From Rudanella sp031411995 (lineage in GTDB: Bacteria > Bacteroidota > Bacteroidia > Cytophagales > Spirosomataceae), in assembly GCA_031411995.1 (NCBI GenBank), contig JANOCD010000063.1, forward strand, positions 1 to 64,000: a stretch of DNA of 64,000 nt, read 5' to 3'. The position numbers and the translations under genes are program-made. Below the pieces are notes generated by a model. That model was not told the origin of the DNA and did no database searches. It worked only from the letters and a program-made list of their open reading frames with translations. This document shows positions 8,921-18,250 of this stretch, piece by piece. Position 1 is the stretch's first letter, and each line of letters begins with the position of its first letter.

Positions 8921-10414
8921 ATGCTTCCTTCTGCAAAAGACCGTACTCAGCCTACAGTAGTGTTCATTTTTGGTGGTAGTGGTGATCTCAATTACCGCAA
9001 ATTGACCCCCGCATTATATAACCTCTATATCGACGGTTTCCTGCCAGAACGTTTCGTTGTTGCCGGTATTGGCCGAAGCGATTATACAGACGAAAGTTTC
9101 CGGGAGCGGCTTCAGGAAGGTATTGGTGAATTTTCGCGCCGGAAAGACGGTCCCTGGGATGAGTTCGCGCCCAAGATCAGTTATCTCAAAATGGACGCGG
9201 GTGATGCCGCAGCTTACTCAAAGATTGAGGAATTCGTTCAAGCCAAACAAACCGAATGGGGGCAAATGCCAAACGTCCTGTTTTACCTGGCTGTGGCTCC
9301 CCAATTGGTGCCGGGTATTGCCACCAACCTGAGCAAATTGACGTTTGCCGGCAATTGCAAATGCGTTCGGATGGTGGTTGAAAAACCCTTTGGACACGAT
9401 TTTGCCAGTGCCCACGAACTGAATCTACTGCTGGGTGGGCTGTTTGCTGAAGAACAGATCTACCGAATTGACCATTATCTGGGCAAAGAAACGGTTCAGA
9501 ATATACTGGCTCTGCGGTTTGCCAATGCCCTGTTTGAACCGCTGTTTAACCGGACGTTTGTGGAGGAAATCCAGATTACGGCTGCTGAAACGGTGGGTTT
9601 GGAAGGACGGGGTGGCTACTATGAAAGCTCCGGTGCGCTCCGCGACATGATTCAAAATCACCTGTTGCAACTGTTGTGCATGGTGGCAATGGAAGCCCCC
9701 ACCTCGTTTGATGCCAACGAAATACGGAACAAAAAGGTGGACGTATTGAACGCCATCCGGCCTATTCAGTCCGATCAGGTAGACAAAATGGCCGTTCGGG
9801 GGCAGTATGCGGCTGGCGAGGTGAAAGGCAAACAAATTCCGTCGTACCGGCAGGAAGAAGGCGTAGCTCCCGACTCGCAAACGGAGACTTTTGCCGCCGT
9901 GAAATTTTTTGTAGACAATTGGCGGTGGTATGATGTTCCGTTTTATCTGCGCACCGGAAAAGCCGTGGCTGAAAAGATGACTGCCATCACGGTGCAGTTT
10001 AAATCGGCACCCAAACTGGCTTTCCCCGCCGAGGTGACGCAGTCGTGGGAGTCGAATCGGCTCACGATTAACATTCAGCCGGGCATGGATATTCGCCTGA
10101 GTTTTCAGGCGAAAAAGCCGGGACAAGTCCTTGATCTTGATCCGGTTGATATGGTATTTAGTTTTAAAAGTGCCTACGACGGACAGGAGCCGGAAGCCTA
10201 TGAAACCCTGTTGCTGGATGTAATGCTTGGGGATGCAACCCTGTTTATGCGTGCCGATCAGGTGGAGGCTGCGTGGCGGGCGGTAACGCCGATCATCGAA
10301 AACTGGCAACAAAACAAACCAGCCGAACTACCGGCCTACACACCCGGTTCGTGGGGGCCTGATGCCGCCCACGAGTTGATTGGCAAGGATGGGTTTGCCT
10401 GGAACGTTAACTAA
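8921..10414 (+). CDS. zwf: Glucose-6-phosphate 1-dehydrogenase
   Basis: Oxidises glucose 6-phosphate to 6-phosphogluconolactone with NADP, the entry step of the oxidative pentose phosphate pathway. The start MLPSAKDRTQ at 8921 gives 497 residues, the normal family length; the frame is open 42 codons further upstream but that part has no family similarity. The dinucleotide-binding segment is FIFGGSGDLNYRKLTPALYN, and the substrate-binding signature RIDHYLGKE with its catalytic His is intact. Its stop is 2 nt before the pgl start, so the two enzymes acting in sequence are co-translated. rpiB of the same pathway faces away upstream. Confidence 0.97.
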   Translation: MLPSAKDRTQPTVVFIFGGSGDLNYRKLTPALYNLYIDGFLPERFVVAGIGRSDYTDESFRERLQEGIGEFSRRKDGPWDEFAPKISYLKMDAGDAAAYSKIEEFVQAKQTEWGQMPNVLFYLAVAPQLVPGIATNLSKLTFAGNCKCVRMVVEKPFGHDFASAHELNLLLGGLFAEEQIYRIDHYLGKETVQNILALRFANALFEPLFNRTFVEEIQITAAETVGLEGRGGYYESSGALRDMIQNHLLQLLCMVAMEAPTSFDANEIRNKKVDVLNAIRPIQSDQVDKMAVRGQYAAGEVKGKQIPSYRQEEGVAPDSQTETFAAVKFFVDNWRWYDVPFYLRTGKAVAEKMTAITVQFKSAPKLAFPAEVTQSWESNRLTINIQPGMDIRLSFQAKKPGQVLDLDPVDMVFSFKSAYDGQEPEAYETLLLDVMLGDATLFMRADQVEAAWRAVTPIIENWQQNKPAELPAYTPGSWGPDAAHELIGKDGFAWNVN

Positions 10415-10416
10415 CT

Positions 10417-11133
10417 ATGACCCTGAAAATATCCCCGAACCCCGACCAACTTGCCCGCGATGTGGCAGATTGGCTGGTGGGTTATGAGAAAAAAGTGCTG
10501 CAAAAACAGGAACGTTTCTGCATTGCCCTTTCTGGTGGCAGTACACCCAAAGCACTGCATCAATTACTGGCTCAGGCACCTTATCGGGAGCAATTATCGT
10601 GGGACAAATGGCATGTTTTCTGGGGCGACGAACGTGGTGTTCGATTCAGCGATGATCGTAACAATGCACGCATGGCCTATGAAACGCTGCTCAACCATGT
10701 ACCGATTCCGACGAATCAGATTCATGTGATGAAAACGGATATGCTGCCGAAAAAGTCGATGGAAGCCTACGATAAAACGCTGCATCAGTATTTCGATGGG
10801 CAACCCCATACTTTCGACCTCGTGTTGTTAGGCTTGGGCGATGATGGCCATACGCTGTCACTTTTCCCCGGCAGGGACTGGATACATCAACAAAAAGCCT
10901 GGACTCGCGCCTATTTTCTGGATGAACAGGACATGAATCGACTGACGCTTATGGCCCCGGTGGTTAACCTGGCGGCAGCGGTGGCGTTTCTGGTGGCGGG
11001 CGAAAAAAAAGCAGCCACCTTGCGTGAGGTTTTATATGGTGATTACCAGCCTGATAAATATCCGGCACAGATTATTAAACCAAAAGGTGAATTGTTATGG
11101 TTTGTAGATCAGGCGGCCTTTGGGCAGCTTTAA
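10417..11133 (+). CDS. pgl: 6-phosphogluconolactonase (DevB type)
   Basis: Hydrolyses 6-phosphogluconolactone made by the upstream zwf product. The 238-residue protein has the SugE/NagB-like fold signatures ALSGGSTPKALHQLL and LLGLGDDGHTLSLFPG, plus WDKWHVFWGDER. It starts 2 nt after the zwf stop. The usual third partner, gnd, is not in the window. Confidence 0.95.
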   Translation: MTLKISPNPDQLARDVADWLVGYEKKVLQKQERFCIALSGGSTPKALHQLLAQAPYREQLSWDKWHVFWGDERGVRFSDDRNNARMAYETLLNHVPIPTNQIHVMKTDMLPKKSMEAYDKTLHQYFDGQPHTFDLVLLGLGDDGHTLSLFPGRDWIHQQKAWTRAYFLDEQDMNRLTLMAPVVNLAAAVAFLVAGEKKAATLREVLYGDYQPDKYPAQIIKPKGELLWFVDQAAFGQL

Positions 11134-11152
11134 AACTGTAACAATTACCAAC

Positions 11153-13381
11153 GTGTCTCAATCTGTTCTGCTCCTTACTCCGCCGTTTACGCAATTAAAC
11201 ACCCCGTATCCGGCAACGGCCTACTTGAAAGGGTTTTTAAACACCCAGGCACGGGCGGGTTTGGACGTTACAGCGTATCAGGCTGATTTGGGAATTGAGG
11301 TGATTTTGAACCTGTTTTCGGCTAAAAGTTTGGCCGCCATGTTTGCCGATCTGGAAGCCGCCGAAGTTGCTTTGTCGGACAACAGCTACCGAATTTGTCA
11401 GTTACAACGCCGGTATGTTGGCACCATTGGCCCGGTGATCCGGTTTCTGCAAAACAAAAACCCGACCCTCGCTCACAGCATTTGCGACCGAACCTACCTG
11501 CCCGAAGCCTCGCGATTTGCCCAATTAGACGAACTCGACTGGGCGTTTGGCACAATGGGCCTGCACGACAAGGCCCGGCATCTCGCCACACTCTACCTAG
11601 AAGACCTCGGTGATCTGATTCAGGAAGCTGTTGATCCGCATTTTGGGTTCAGCCGCTACGCCGAACGCTTGGGGCGTTCTGCCACACATTTCGAGGAACT
11701 CCACGCGGCCCTGCAAGCTCCGCCAACCCGCATCACGACAATTTTACTGGATTTGCTGGAGACTCATATTCAGCGCGTTAAGCCCGATGTGGTGTGCCTG
11801 ACCGTACCCTTTCCGGGAAACCTATTTGGTGCATTGGCCTGCGGTCAGTACCTCAAACAGCACCATCCGCACATTCAGGTGGTGATGGGCGGGGGGTATC
11901 CGAATACCGAACTGCGCTCCTTGCGCGAACCCCGCGTGTTCGATTTTGTCGATTTTATCAGCCTCGACGATGGCGAAACACCTCTGCTGACCCTGCTCGA
12001 TCACCTCGCCGGAAACCGTCCGCTTGCCAGGGTGAAACGGGTTTTTGCACGCGCAGATGGTGTGGTAACCTACCACAACGGGGCCACCGAAAAAGACGTA
12101 CCCCAGCGCGAAACCGGCACCCCCGACTATCGTGAACTGCCATTGATGGATTACCTCTCGGTGATCGAAGTCGTAAACCCAATGCACCGGCTGTGGAGCG
12201 ATGGCCGCTGGAACAAGTTGACGCTGGCACACGGCTGCTATTGGGGTAAATGTTCGTTTTGTGATGTCACGCTCGATTATATCAAACGCTATGAACCGAT
12301 GACAGCCGCTCTTTTGTGCGACCGCATCGAAGAAATCATCGAGCAAACCGGGCAAACGGGTTTTCACTTTGTTGACGAGGCTGCCCCTCCCGCCCTTATG
12401 CGCGATTTGGCCCTCGAAATCATCCGGCGTAACATCACCGTAACCTGGTGGACAAACATCCGGTTTGAGATCAGTTTCACGCCCGATTTGTGCAAACTGT
12501 TAAAAGCGTCTGGCTGCATTGCCGTGTCGGGGGGGCTTGAAGTGGCTTCAGATCGCCTGCTCGAACGGATGAAAAAGGGCGTTACGGTGGCCCAGGTGGC
12601 CCGCGTTGCCGATGCCTTTACGCAGGCGGGTATCATGGTTCACGCCTATTTGATGTACGGTTTTCCGACTCAAACCGCGCAGGAAACTATAGATTCTCTC
12701 GAAATGGTGCGGCAATTATTTCAGAATGGCGTGGTGCAATCGGGTTTCTGGCACCGGTTTGCCATGACCGCCCACAGTCCCGTTGGTGTGAACCCGGCGG
12801 CTTTCGATGTACAGCGGCTCGGCCCCGACTTGCCCCAGAACCTGTTTGCCGACAACGATCTCGACCATGCCGACCCGTTGGGCGCCAACCACGATTTGTT
12901 TGCGGAGGGGCTTCGGAAGTCGCTGTTCAATTACATGCACGGCGTTTGCTTTGAGTTTCCGCACCAGAAATGGTTTGATTTTACCGTTCCCCCGACCTCA
13001 ATTCCGCCCCGCTACATCGAAAAGGCAATCAGGCAGCGCACCAACGAGCAGCAACGACCCAACGCATTGGTTGTGTGGCTCGGTGGACTGCCTACAATGG
13101 AAGTCTTTGAAAACGAGCCGAGTGGACACGGAGGCCAAAAGAAAGTAGTGGAAATGGCCGAACTGGAATTCTACGGCCAAAAAGATCACTGGTTGCTCGA
13201 AACGGAAGAGCCAGTAGGGGAGTGGCTCATGAATGTGTTGCCCCACCTGAGCTTAGAAGCCCCAATGGCCATGCAACAACTAAAATTAGCCTATGAGCAA
13301 GCCAATTTAGGTGATTTTGAAGGGTTTAAATCTTCTCCCGTCTGGAAACAACTACGGGAAAATGGCTTGCTCGTGGTTTAG
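11153..13381 (+). CDS. B12-binding-domain radical SAM protein of unknown reaction
   Basis: A 742-residue protein with an N-terminal cobalamin-binding-like region (LLLTPPFTQLNTPYPA; VVCLTVPFPGNLFGAL; VVMGGGYPNTE) followed by a radical SAM core. The cluster cysteines are C362, C367 and C370 in GCYWGKCSFCDV, spacing CX4CX2C instead of the common CX3CX2C. The cobalamin region lacks an obvious DxHxxG, so base-off B12 binding is uncertain. I chose GTG at 11153 because the family homology starts there, 19 nt after pgl; a TTG at 11120 would overlap pgl by 14 nt. It may share the zwf-pgl transcript. Its substrate cannot be inferred. Confidence 0.8.
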   Translation: MSQSVLLLTPPFTQLNTPYPATAYLKGFLNTQARAGLDVTAYQADLGIEVILNLFSAKSLAAMFADLEAAEVALSDNSYRICQLQRRYVGTIGPVIRFLQNKNPTLAHSICDRTYLPEASRFAQLDELDWAFGTMGLHDKARHLATLYLEDLGDLIQEAVDPHFGFSRYAERLGRSATHFEELHAALQAPPTRITTILLDLLETHIQRVKPDVVCLTVPFPGNLFGALACGQYLKQHHPHIQVVMGGGYPNTELRSLREPRVFDFVDFISLDDGETPLLTLLDHLAGNRPLARVKRVFARADGVVTYHNGATEKDVPQRETGTPDYRELPLMDYLSVIEVVNPMHRLWSDGRWNKLTLAHGCYWGKCSFCDVTLDYIKRYEPMTAALLCDRIEEIIEQTGQTGFHFVDEAAPPALMRDLALEIIRRNITVTWWTNIRFEISFTPDLCKLLKASGCIAVSGGLEVASDRLLERMKKGVTVAQVARVADAFTQAGIMVHAYLMYGFPTQTAQETIDSLEMVRQLFQNGVVQSGFWHRFAMTAHSPVGVNPAAFDVQRLGPDLPQNLFADNDLDHADPLGANHDLFAEGLRKSLFNYMHGVCFEFPHQKWFDFTVPPTSIPPRYIEKAIRQRTNEQQRPNALVVWLGGLPTMEVFENEPSGHGGQKKVVEMAELEFYGQKDHWLLETEEPVGEWLMNVLPHLSLEAPMAMQQLKLAYEQANLGDFEGFKSSPVWKQLRENGLLVV

Positions 13382-13385
13382 GCTA

Positions 13386-14738
13386 TTACTTGTACACCAC
13401 CTTCATGTCGATTTTCTTCATGGTTGGCTGACGAGTTGCGGTGGAGTCGCCGGGTTTGATTTTAACCCCTGTTCCTAAACCGATGGCATCGACCCGAATG
13501 TAGTCAATACCCTGTGCCACCAGCATCGACTTGATGGCGTTAACTCGTTTAAAAGAAAGGCTCTTGTTGGTAATTCCTCCCTTCGCATCATTAGCATAGC
13601 CAACCAAGCGGATTTGTGCCGCCGGATTTGCCTTCAGAAAATTGGCAATATCCATCACAATCGGTGTCGAGCCGGGGGTCAGGCTGGCCGAACCTGGCTG
13701 AAACGTCACTGCCGAGAGCGGGAATGTCCGCCCTTTGGGTGCCGTTACGTCGGCCATGTAATTTTTAAGTTGAGATGCTAAAGCCCCGCCGTCAGCCGCC
13801 GGAACAACTGGTGTTGCCGGTGGGGGAGTGGTGCCGACAACGGTTGTGGTTGACCGGGGAACAGCTCGCTGCGTAGTATCAATGGGAACATCCATCGACC
13901 GGGCCACTGTGTCTGATTCGCTAACATCAGTAGTCGAAGTGGTTTCTGAAATGACATCCTGATCGTTGATTGCCTGATTGCGGCTATTATAGTAGATCAT
14001 GTAGCCAATAACGCCTATTACAGCCGCTATGAGGACAAAAATGCCAATTTTCCCCAGAGAACTATTGCCGTCTCCATCCGTATTGGATGACTCATAGGAA
14101 GGCGATATGGGAACTGCAGAACTGCCCGTTGAACGACCTGAAGCCTGAGCGGGTACTGCCCGACGATACGGGGCGGCAATGCCCGCAACAATTTGTTGAA
14201 GCCCAACTTTCTCGATCAATTGAGGCATGAGACTATCCGGTACTTTCTGAACAAACTCGTCACGTTGTTCAAATAAAGCCGTTGCTAATGCCTCAGCATC
14301 CATTTTCCCATCCCGAACATGCTTGCCCAACACATCGAGTACGATTCCCGATGTTAAACCCAACAAAGAAACTGCCGACGAATTTCGAATACCTGCATAA
14401 CTCGATATCATGTTCGCTATCGAACTTTTCATCGCGGGCAGCAAATGACTGATCGTATCGTTACCGTGCGTAATAAGTGTGTGAGTCTGGGCTGGGTCTT
14501 TTAATGTAGTCGATAAACTCGCCGTTAGACTACCGTCATAATCACCTTTCTGGATGTAATTATAAAGTTGGTTAACACCTATTTCCGAAGTGGTGCGTTT
14601 GAGCAGCCCACCCAGAAGTGTTAAACCAAGCCCCTCAATTGCTTTTTGCGTTTTAGGAGCAGACTCCTCAACATAGATCGCTGCTTTGTTGATAACCTCG
14701 GGCGATACAGTGTCGTTAAACGCGGCAAAAAAATTCAT
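13386..14738 (-). CDS. DUF937 - transmembrane - OmpA-like protein
   Basis: A 450-residue protein with three parts. Residues ~1-190 are a DUF937-like helical domain (LGLTLLGGLLKRTTSEIGVN, SYAGIRNSSAVSLLGLTSGI). One membrane span follows (IGIFVLIAAVIGVIGYMIYY, about 232-251). After a Thr/Pro-rich linker, a C-terminal OmpA/MotB-type domain (SAVTFQPGSASLTPGSTPIV, LVGYANDAKGGITNKSLSFK) is expected to bind peptidoglycan. This would connect the cytoplasm to the cell wall. A probable promoter lies within the xseB end at 14866-14873. It is convergent with the radical SAM gene, 4 nt apart. A second, shorter DUF937 protein is encoded at 25713. Confidence 0.85.
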   Translation of the reverse strand: MNFFAAFNDTVSPEVINKAAIYVEESAPKTQKAIEGLGLTLLGGLLKRTTSEIGVNQLYNYIQKGDYDGSLTASLSTTLKDPAQTHTLITHGNDTISHLLPAMKSSIANMISSYAGIRNSSAVSLLGLTSGIVLDVLGKHVRDGKMDAEALATALFEQRDEFVQKVPDSLMPQLIEKVGLQQIVAGIAAPYRRAVPAQASGRSTGSSAVPISPSYESSNTDGDGNSSLGKIGIFVLIAAVIGVIGYMIYYNSRNQAINDQDVISETTSTTDVSESDTVARSMDVPIDTTQRAVPRSTTTVVGTTPPPATPVVPAADGGALASQLKNYMADVTAPKGRTFPLSAVTFQPGSASLTPGSTPIVMDIANFLKANPAAQIRLVGYANDAKGGITNKSLSFKRVNAIKSMLVAQGIDYIRVDAIGLGTGVKIKPGDSTATRQPTMKKIDMKVVYK

Positions 14739-14865
14739 AAATATCTGTATTTCTGATTGTTAGTTCCGGTACTGATTCTCATTCATTCCTCACAAAAACT
14801 AACCCTTCATACCGGAATTCCTAAAAGTAAGGTAAAGTGCGTTATTCATATTAATCACTTTACCG

Positions 14866-14873
14866 CAAAGTTA
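14866..14873 (-). promoter_or_regulatory. -7 box TAACTTTG upstream of the OmpA-DUF937 gene
   Basis: On the minus strand the sequence reads TAACTTTG, a full match to the Bacteroidota -7 consensus TAnnTTTG, 128 nt before the start codon. No good TTTG -33 box is seen at the standard distance, so this rests on the -7 match alone. Confidence 0.4.
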
Positions 14874-14878
14874 AAATT

Positions 14879-15073
14879 TTATCCGGTTTTTATCCGTGAA
14901 ACCGCATCCTGAAAGTCGCCTTCAACGGCTCTGAGCCGTTGTTGGCAGAAGGCAATAAGGTCGGTTGCCTGGCGAATTTTACCCGGCAACTCGTCTAAAG
15001 GAGTGGCCTCACTCTCAATATCATCAATCAAATCAACCAATTGGTCGTAGGCTTCCTGGTAAGTCATTGTCAT
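14879..15073 (-). CDS. xseB: Exodeoxyribonuclease VII small subunit
   Basis: A 64-residue XseB (TYQEAYDQLVDLIDDIESEA, then LDELPGKIRQATDLIAFCQQ) that forms the coiled-coil partner of XseA in the single-strand exonuclease VII complex. Its ATG overlaps the xseA stop codon by 1 nt (TAATG), typical of translational coupling. Length is normal for the family. Confidence 0.93.
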   Translation of the reverse strand: MTMTYQEAYDQLVDLIDDIESEATPLDELPGKIRQATDLIAFCQQRLRAVEGDFQDAVSRIKTG

Positions 15074-16278
15074 TAACTGATAACTGCGTTGGTGATTCCA
15101 TCGCCCAGCCGAAGTTGAATCTTGTCGCCAATGGCTAAGGCTGAGGTTTTTGTGATGATCCGACCGTCACGCATGATCATGGCATAGCCTCGTCTAAGCA
15201 GGTTAGACGGATCGAGGTGTTTGAGGGTAACGCTTTTTTCTGTCAATTCGAGGTGTCGATTCTTCAGATAATCGTGTGTAGTAAATCGAAAACGCTCCGA
15301 TTGCTGGCTCAAATTCTCGCGGGCAGCCAGTAAACGCTCACGGGCGGCTTCGGCCAACCGCCCAAACTGACGCAAACATTGTTCCTCGAACTGTCGGTTA
15401 TGGTCAATCAGAAAGGCGGCTGCTTTGGTGGGTGTTTTCACACTCTGATGGCACAGCATGTCGGCAATACTCACATTCCGTTCATGACCGATCCCCGCTA
15501 AAATAGGTATTGGAAACAGGGCCACCGCCAACCCCACCCGCAGGGTGTCGAACGACCCAAAATCGAGTTGTGAACCTCCCCCTCGCACCATCACGACCGC
15601 GTCATAGGCAATGCCACTGTCCCGAATCCGGTCTAACTGCCCGCAAATGGCACGGTCGGCCCCTTGTCCCTGCACCTGGGTCAGGTATTCGTCGATGTGG
15701 TAGCTATACCCAAACGGGTTATGACGAAGTTCATGGCGAAAGTCGCGCCAGCCATCGGAGTTGGGAGCGGCAATCAGGGCAATCCGGTGCCAGGCTAATG
15801 GGCGCGGAAGTAATTGATTGGCCGTGATATAAACCCCGTTTTCCTGCCAGACAACTTCTGCATGATCGCGCACGAGCGTATCGAGAATAGCCTGCCGTTC
15901 GCGCTCCAAATTGCCCATTGTATAAGAATGGTCGATCTGGTGAATCTCCAGTCGCATTCCATAAACGGGGTGAAAAGCCACCGACACAAACAGTAATACC
16001 GAAATATTGCGGGAGAAAGCTACGCCCGTTGCCTGCTCAAACTCGCGGATGATGGCGTAATTCTTGCGCCAGATTGCCGCTTCCATCTTAGCCACCGTGT
16101 CGCGACCGCCCGACGAACCACTGTCGCGGTCTACCAGCGTCAGAAAACAATAGTTCCGGTCGGGGTAGTTCTTGATGTCGCTGGTTTCGGCTACAACCCA
16201 GAATCCCTTGCCCGCGAAGTTTTGCTCCATAACGGATTCTACGGCATAGGCAAGGTCAGCTAATCGGATAGGAGACAT
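15073..16278 (-). CDS. xseA: Exodeoxyribonuclease VII large subunit
   Basis: Catalytic subunit of exonuclease VII, which degrades single-stranded DNA bidirectionally. From MSPIRLADLAYAVESV at 16278 it has 401 residues: an OB-fold N-terminal region (FWVVAETSDIKNYPDRNYCF), then the nuclease core (IALIAAPNSDGWRDFRHEL, VMVRGGGSQLDFGSFD, GIGHERNVSIADMLCHQSVK) and a C-terminal coiled coil. The frame is open for 25 more codons through a repeat element (MKERK...FHSF), which I regard as non-native. It follows pheS after 82 nt, nearly all of it repeat, and is coupled to xseB. Confidence 0.94.
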   Translation of the reverse strand: MSPIRLADLAYAVESVMEQNFAGKGFWVVAETSDIKNYPDRNYCFLTLVDRDSGSSGGRDTVAKMEAAIWRKNYAIIREFEQATGVAFSRNISVLLFVSVAFHPVYGMRLEIHQIDHSYTMGNLERERQAILDTLVRDHAEVVWQENGVYITANQLLPRPLAWHRIALIAAPNSDGWRDFRHELRHNPFGYSYHIDEYLTQVQGQGADRAICGQLDRIRDSGIAYDAVVMVRGGGSQLDFGSFDTLRVGLAVALFPIPILAGIGHERNVSIADMLCHQSVKTPTKAAAFLIDHNRQFEEQCLRQFGRLAEAARERLLAARENLSQQSERFRFTTHDYLKNRHLELTEKSVTLKHLDPSNLLRRGYAMIMRDGRIITKTSALAIGDKIQLRLGDGITNAVIS

Positions 16279-16280
16279 AA

Positions 16281-16356
16281 GAGTGAATGAGTGAAAGAGC
16301 GAAAGAGTGAAAGAGTGCTGGAAATTCGCTCTTTCACTCTTTCGCTCTTTCACTCT
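16281..16356. repeat. GAAAGAGTG-type palindromic repeat, copy 2, between pheS and xseA
   Basis: Perfect 27-bp inverted arms (16289-16315 and 16329-16355) made of GAAAGAG(T/C) units, with a 13-nt loop TGCTGGAAATTCG. It fills practically the whole pheS-xseA gap, ending 5 nt from the pheS stop and 2 nt from the xseA start. Transcribed, it would form a very stable hairpin directly before the xseA start. Confidence 0.92.
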
Positions 16357-16360
16357 TTAG

Positions 16361-17413
16361 TTAAAGTCCTTCAAATTGCTTTAAAAACCGAACGTCATTT
16401 TCGAAGTACAGGCGGAGGTCGCGAACTTCGTATTTGAGCATTGTGATCCGTTCGATGCCCATTCCAAATGCAAAGCCGGTATATTCCTCAGAGTCGATGC
16501 CACAGTTGATGAGTACCTGCGGATCGACCATGCCGGAGCCGGCAATCTCGACCCAGCCTGTGTGTTTGCAAATGTTGCAGCCCGATCCGTGGCAAATCTG
16601 GCATGAGATGTCGATTTCGGCACTGGGTTCGGTGAAAGGGAAATACGACGGGCGGAACCGGATCTTGGTGTCCTTCGTGAACATCTCTTTCACAAAATGG
16701 TATAAGGTGTCTTTTAGGTCTTTAAACCCCACATTGCGGTCGATATAAAGCCCCTCTACCTGATGAAACTGGCAATGGGCACGGGCCGAAATCGTTTCGT
16801 TCCGGTAGACCCGGCCCGGCATAATAGAGCGTATAGGCCGAAACGTTTCCTCGCGGCTGCGTTGCTCCATCAATCGAATTTGTACGTTCGACGTATGCGT
16901 ACGCAACAACAGATCGTTGGATTGACTAACCGTCGATTTGTCCACGAAAAAGGTGTCCTGCATATCGCGGGCCGGGTGATTTTCGGGGAAATTAAGCGCA
17001 CCGAAATTATACCAGTCCGTTTCTATTTCCGGGCCATCGGCAACGTTAAAGCCAATCCGCTCAAAAATCTGGATAATGCGCTGGCGAACCAGCGAGAGTG
17101 GATGTTGTGTACCTGTTGCGTTAGAAACCACGGGCAGCGTTAAATCAACGGATGGCCCCTGTTGCCCGTTTGGTTGGTTTTCAACTGCTTCAGAGAGTTG
17201 CTGAAACCGATCTAACGCTTTGTTTTTTAGTTCATTAAGTTCCTGTCCAACAAGGCGACGCTCCGTTTGAGCAACCAGTTTTAAGCCATCGAACAGATCG
17301 CCCATTACCCCTTTCCGGCTGACAAACCGCAGCCTGAACTGTTCTAATTCCTCCTTAGAGTTGACCGTAAATTGGTCGACTTCGTGCAAAAGCTCTTTTA
17401 CTTTATCCAGCAT
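16361..17413 (-). CDS. pheS: Phenylalanine--tRNA ligase alpha subunit
   Basis: Class II aminoacyl-tRNA synthetase subunit that charges tRNA-Phe together with PheT. The start MLDKVKELLHEVDQF at 17413 gives 350 residues with the N-terminal coiled coil; an upstream in-frame codon would add 13 residues without family similarity. Motif 2 and active-site segments are visible: GRVYRNETISARAHCQFHQV, FPFTEPSAEIDISC and, near the end, GFAFGMGIERITMLKY. pheT is not adjacent, as is common in this phylum. It probably leads the pheS-xseA-xseB transcript. Confidence 0.97.
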   Translation of the reverse strand: MLDKVKELLHEVDQFTVNSKEELEQFRLRFVSRKGVMGDLFDGLKLVAQTERRLVGQELNELKNKALDRFQQLSEAVENQPNGQQGPSVDLTLPVVSNATGTQHPLSLVRQRIIQIFERIGFNVADGPEIETDWYNFGALNFPENHPARDMQDTFFVDKSTVSQSNDLLLRTHTSNVQIRLMEQRSREETFRPIRSIMPGRVYRNETISARAHCQFHQVEGLYIDRNVGFKDLKDTLYHFVKEMFTKDTKIRFRPSYFPFTEPSAEIDISCQICHGSGCNICKHTGWVEIAGSGMVDPQVLINCGIDSEEYTGFAFGMGIERITMLKYEVRDLRLYFENDVRFLKQFEGL

Positions 17414-17785
17414 TCTATCGTTCCGGTTGACCTGTGGAGCAAAGATAAGCATTCCACAACCATCGTGATACTATATCAGGGTGTTGATTAAAGGCCAATA
17501 GTGTGGAGAAAAATACACACATTGACGAATAGTATACACAATTTTCGAAAACGTAATTACTCTACATATGCGGTAGGTTAATTTGCAAACCGTTGCCTAA
17601 CTTATTGACAGTAAGTACTATTACTCAATCATACCAAAAGGTTAGATTATTCTCAATCAAGAAAGGGTCTGATTATTGTCTATACGATGGTAAGCTGATT
17701 GAAAATTGCCTGTCCTTAACAAGTTGCATCGCTGCTTGTCTTCATTCGACTAAATCAACGTTTTTACCTTTCAATTCAAAACGCC
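17414..17785. other. Divergent intergenic region between pheS and the first LytTR gene
   Basis: A 372-nt AT-rich region that must hold both the pheS promoter and that of the downstream LytTR gene. Near the LytTR start there is TACCTTTC (17765-17772), one base from a -7 box. An open frame from 17593 runs across the LytTR start in another frame but has no recognisable protein character. No hairpin or RNA gene is recognised. Confidence 0.4.
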
Positions 17786-18217
17786 ATGAACACCATGACA
17801 TCCGAATCTTTCCTCGACAGCATGACGATGCCTTTTCCGAAAAGCACTGACAAAAATGCCGGATCAGGTTGCCTCCAGAAATTATTGATTCCTTTTTATG
17901 ATCGCAAACGGACCGTGTCTGTCGATGAAATTGTTCGGCTGGAAGGCTGTGGTAACTATACAAATTTCTTTTTGAAAGATGGCACCAAAATGCTGGTGTC
18001 GCGCACGCTCAAAGAATATGAGACATTGCTGGATGGACAGGCCTTTGTTCGTGTCCACAAATCATGCATCGTTAATCTGAGTTTCGTTCGTAAGTTTTAC
18101 GTGAAAAAAGAAGGTGAACTTGAACTAACCGACGGTCAGCAGGTTAAAATCTCACGTCGCCGGGCACAGATGTTTATGGACCGGATGCAGGAACGTCAAC
18201 CCCTGGATGTAAATTAA
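17786..18217 (+). CDS. Stand-alone LytTR DNA-binding protein (first of two)
   Basis: A 143-residue protein with a ~45-residue N-terminal stretch of no known domain, then a complete LytTR domain: VDEIVRLEGCGNYTNFFLKD, MLVSRTLKEYETLLD, FVRVHKSCIVNLSFVRKF and VKISRRRAQMF. LytTR domains bind direct repeats in promoters and usually sit behind a receiver domain; here neither a receiver nor a membrane sensor is present, so how it is switched is unknown. The first in-frame codons MNTMTSES give two possible starts three codons apart. A bidirectional terminator follows and a paralogue lies 240 nt downstream. Confidence 0.85.
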   Translation: MNTMTSESFLDSMTMPFPKSTDKNAGSGCLQKLLIPFYDRKRTVSVDEIVRLEGCGNYTNFFLKDGTKMLVSRTLKEYETLLDGQAFVRVHKSCIVNLSFVRKFYVKKEGELELTDGQQVKISRRRAQMFMDRMQERQPLDVN

Positions 18218-18250
18218 GAATACAGTAGCTTTCCGTTTCTCTCCACAAAA

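Noticed and set aside
9425..10312. 295-codon open frame antisense to zwf
   Set aside because: zwf is certain; the antisense product has no recognisable features.
17593..17850. 85-codon frame upstream of the first LytTR gene
   Set aside because: Overlaps the LytTR start in another frame, with composition typical of translated AT-rich DNA.
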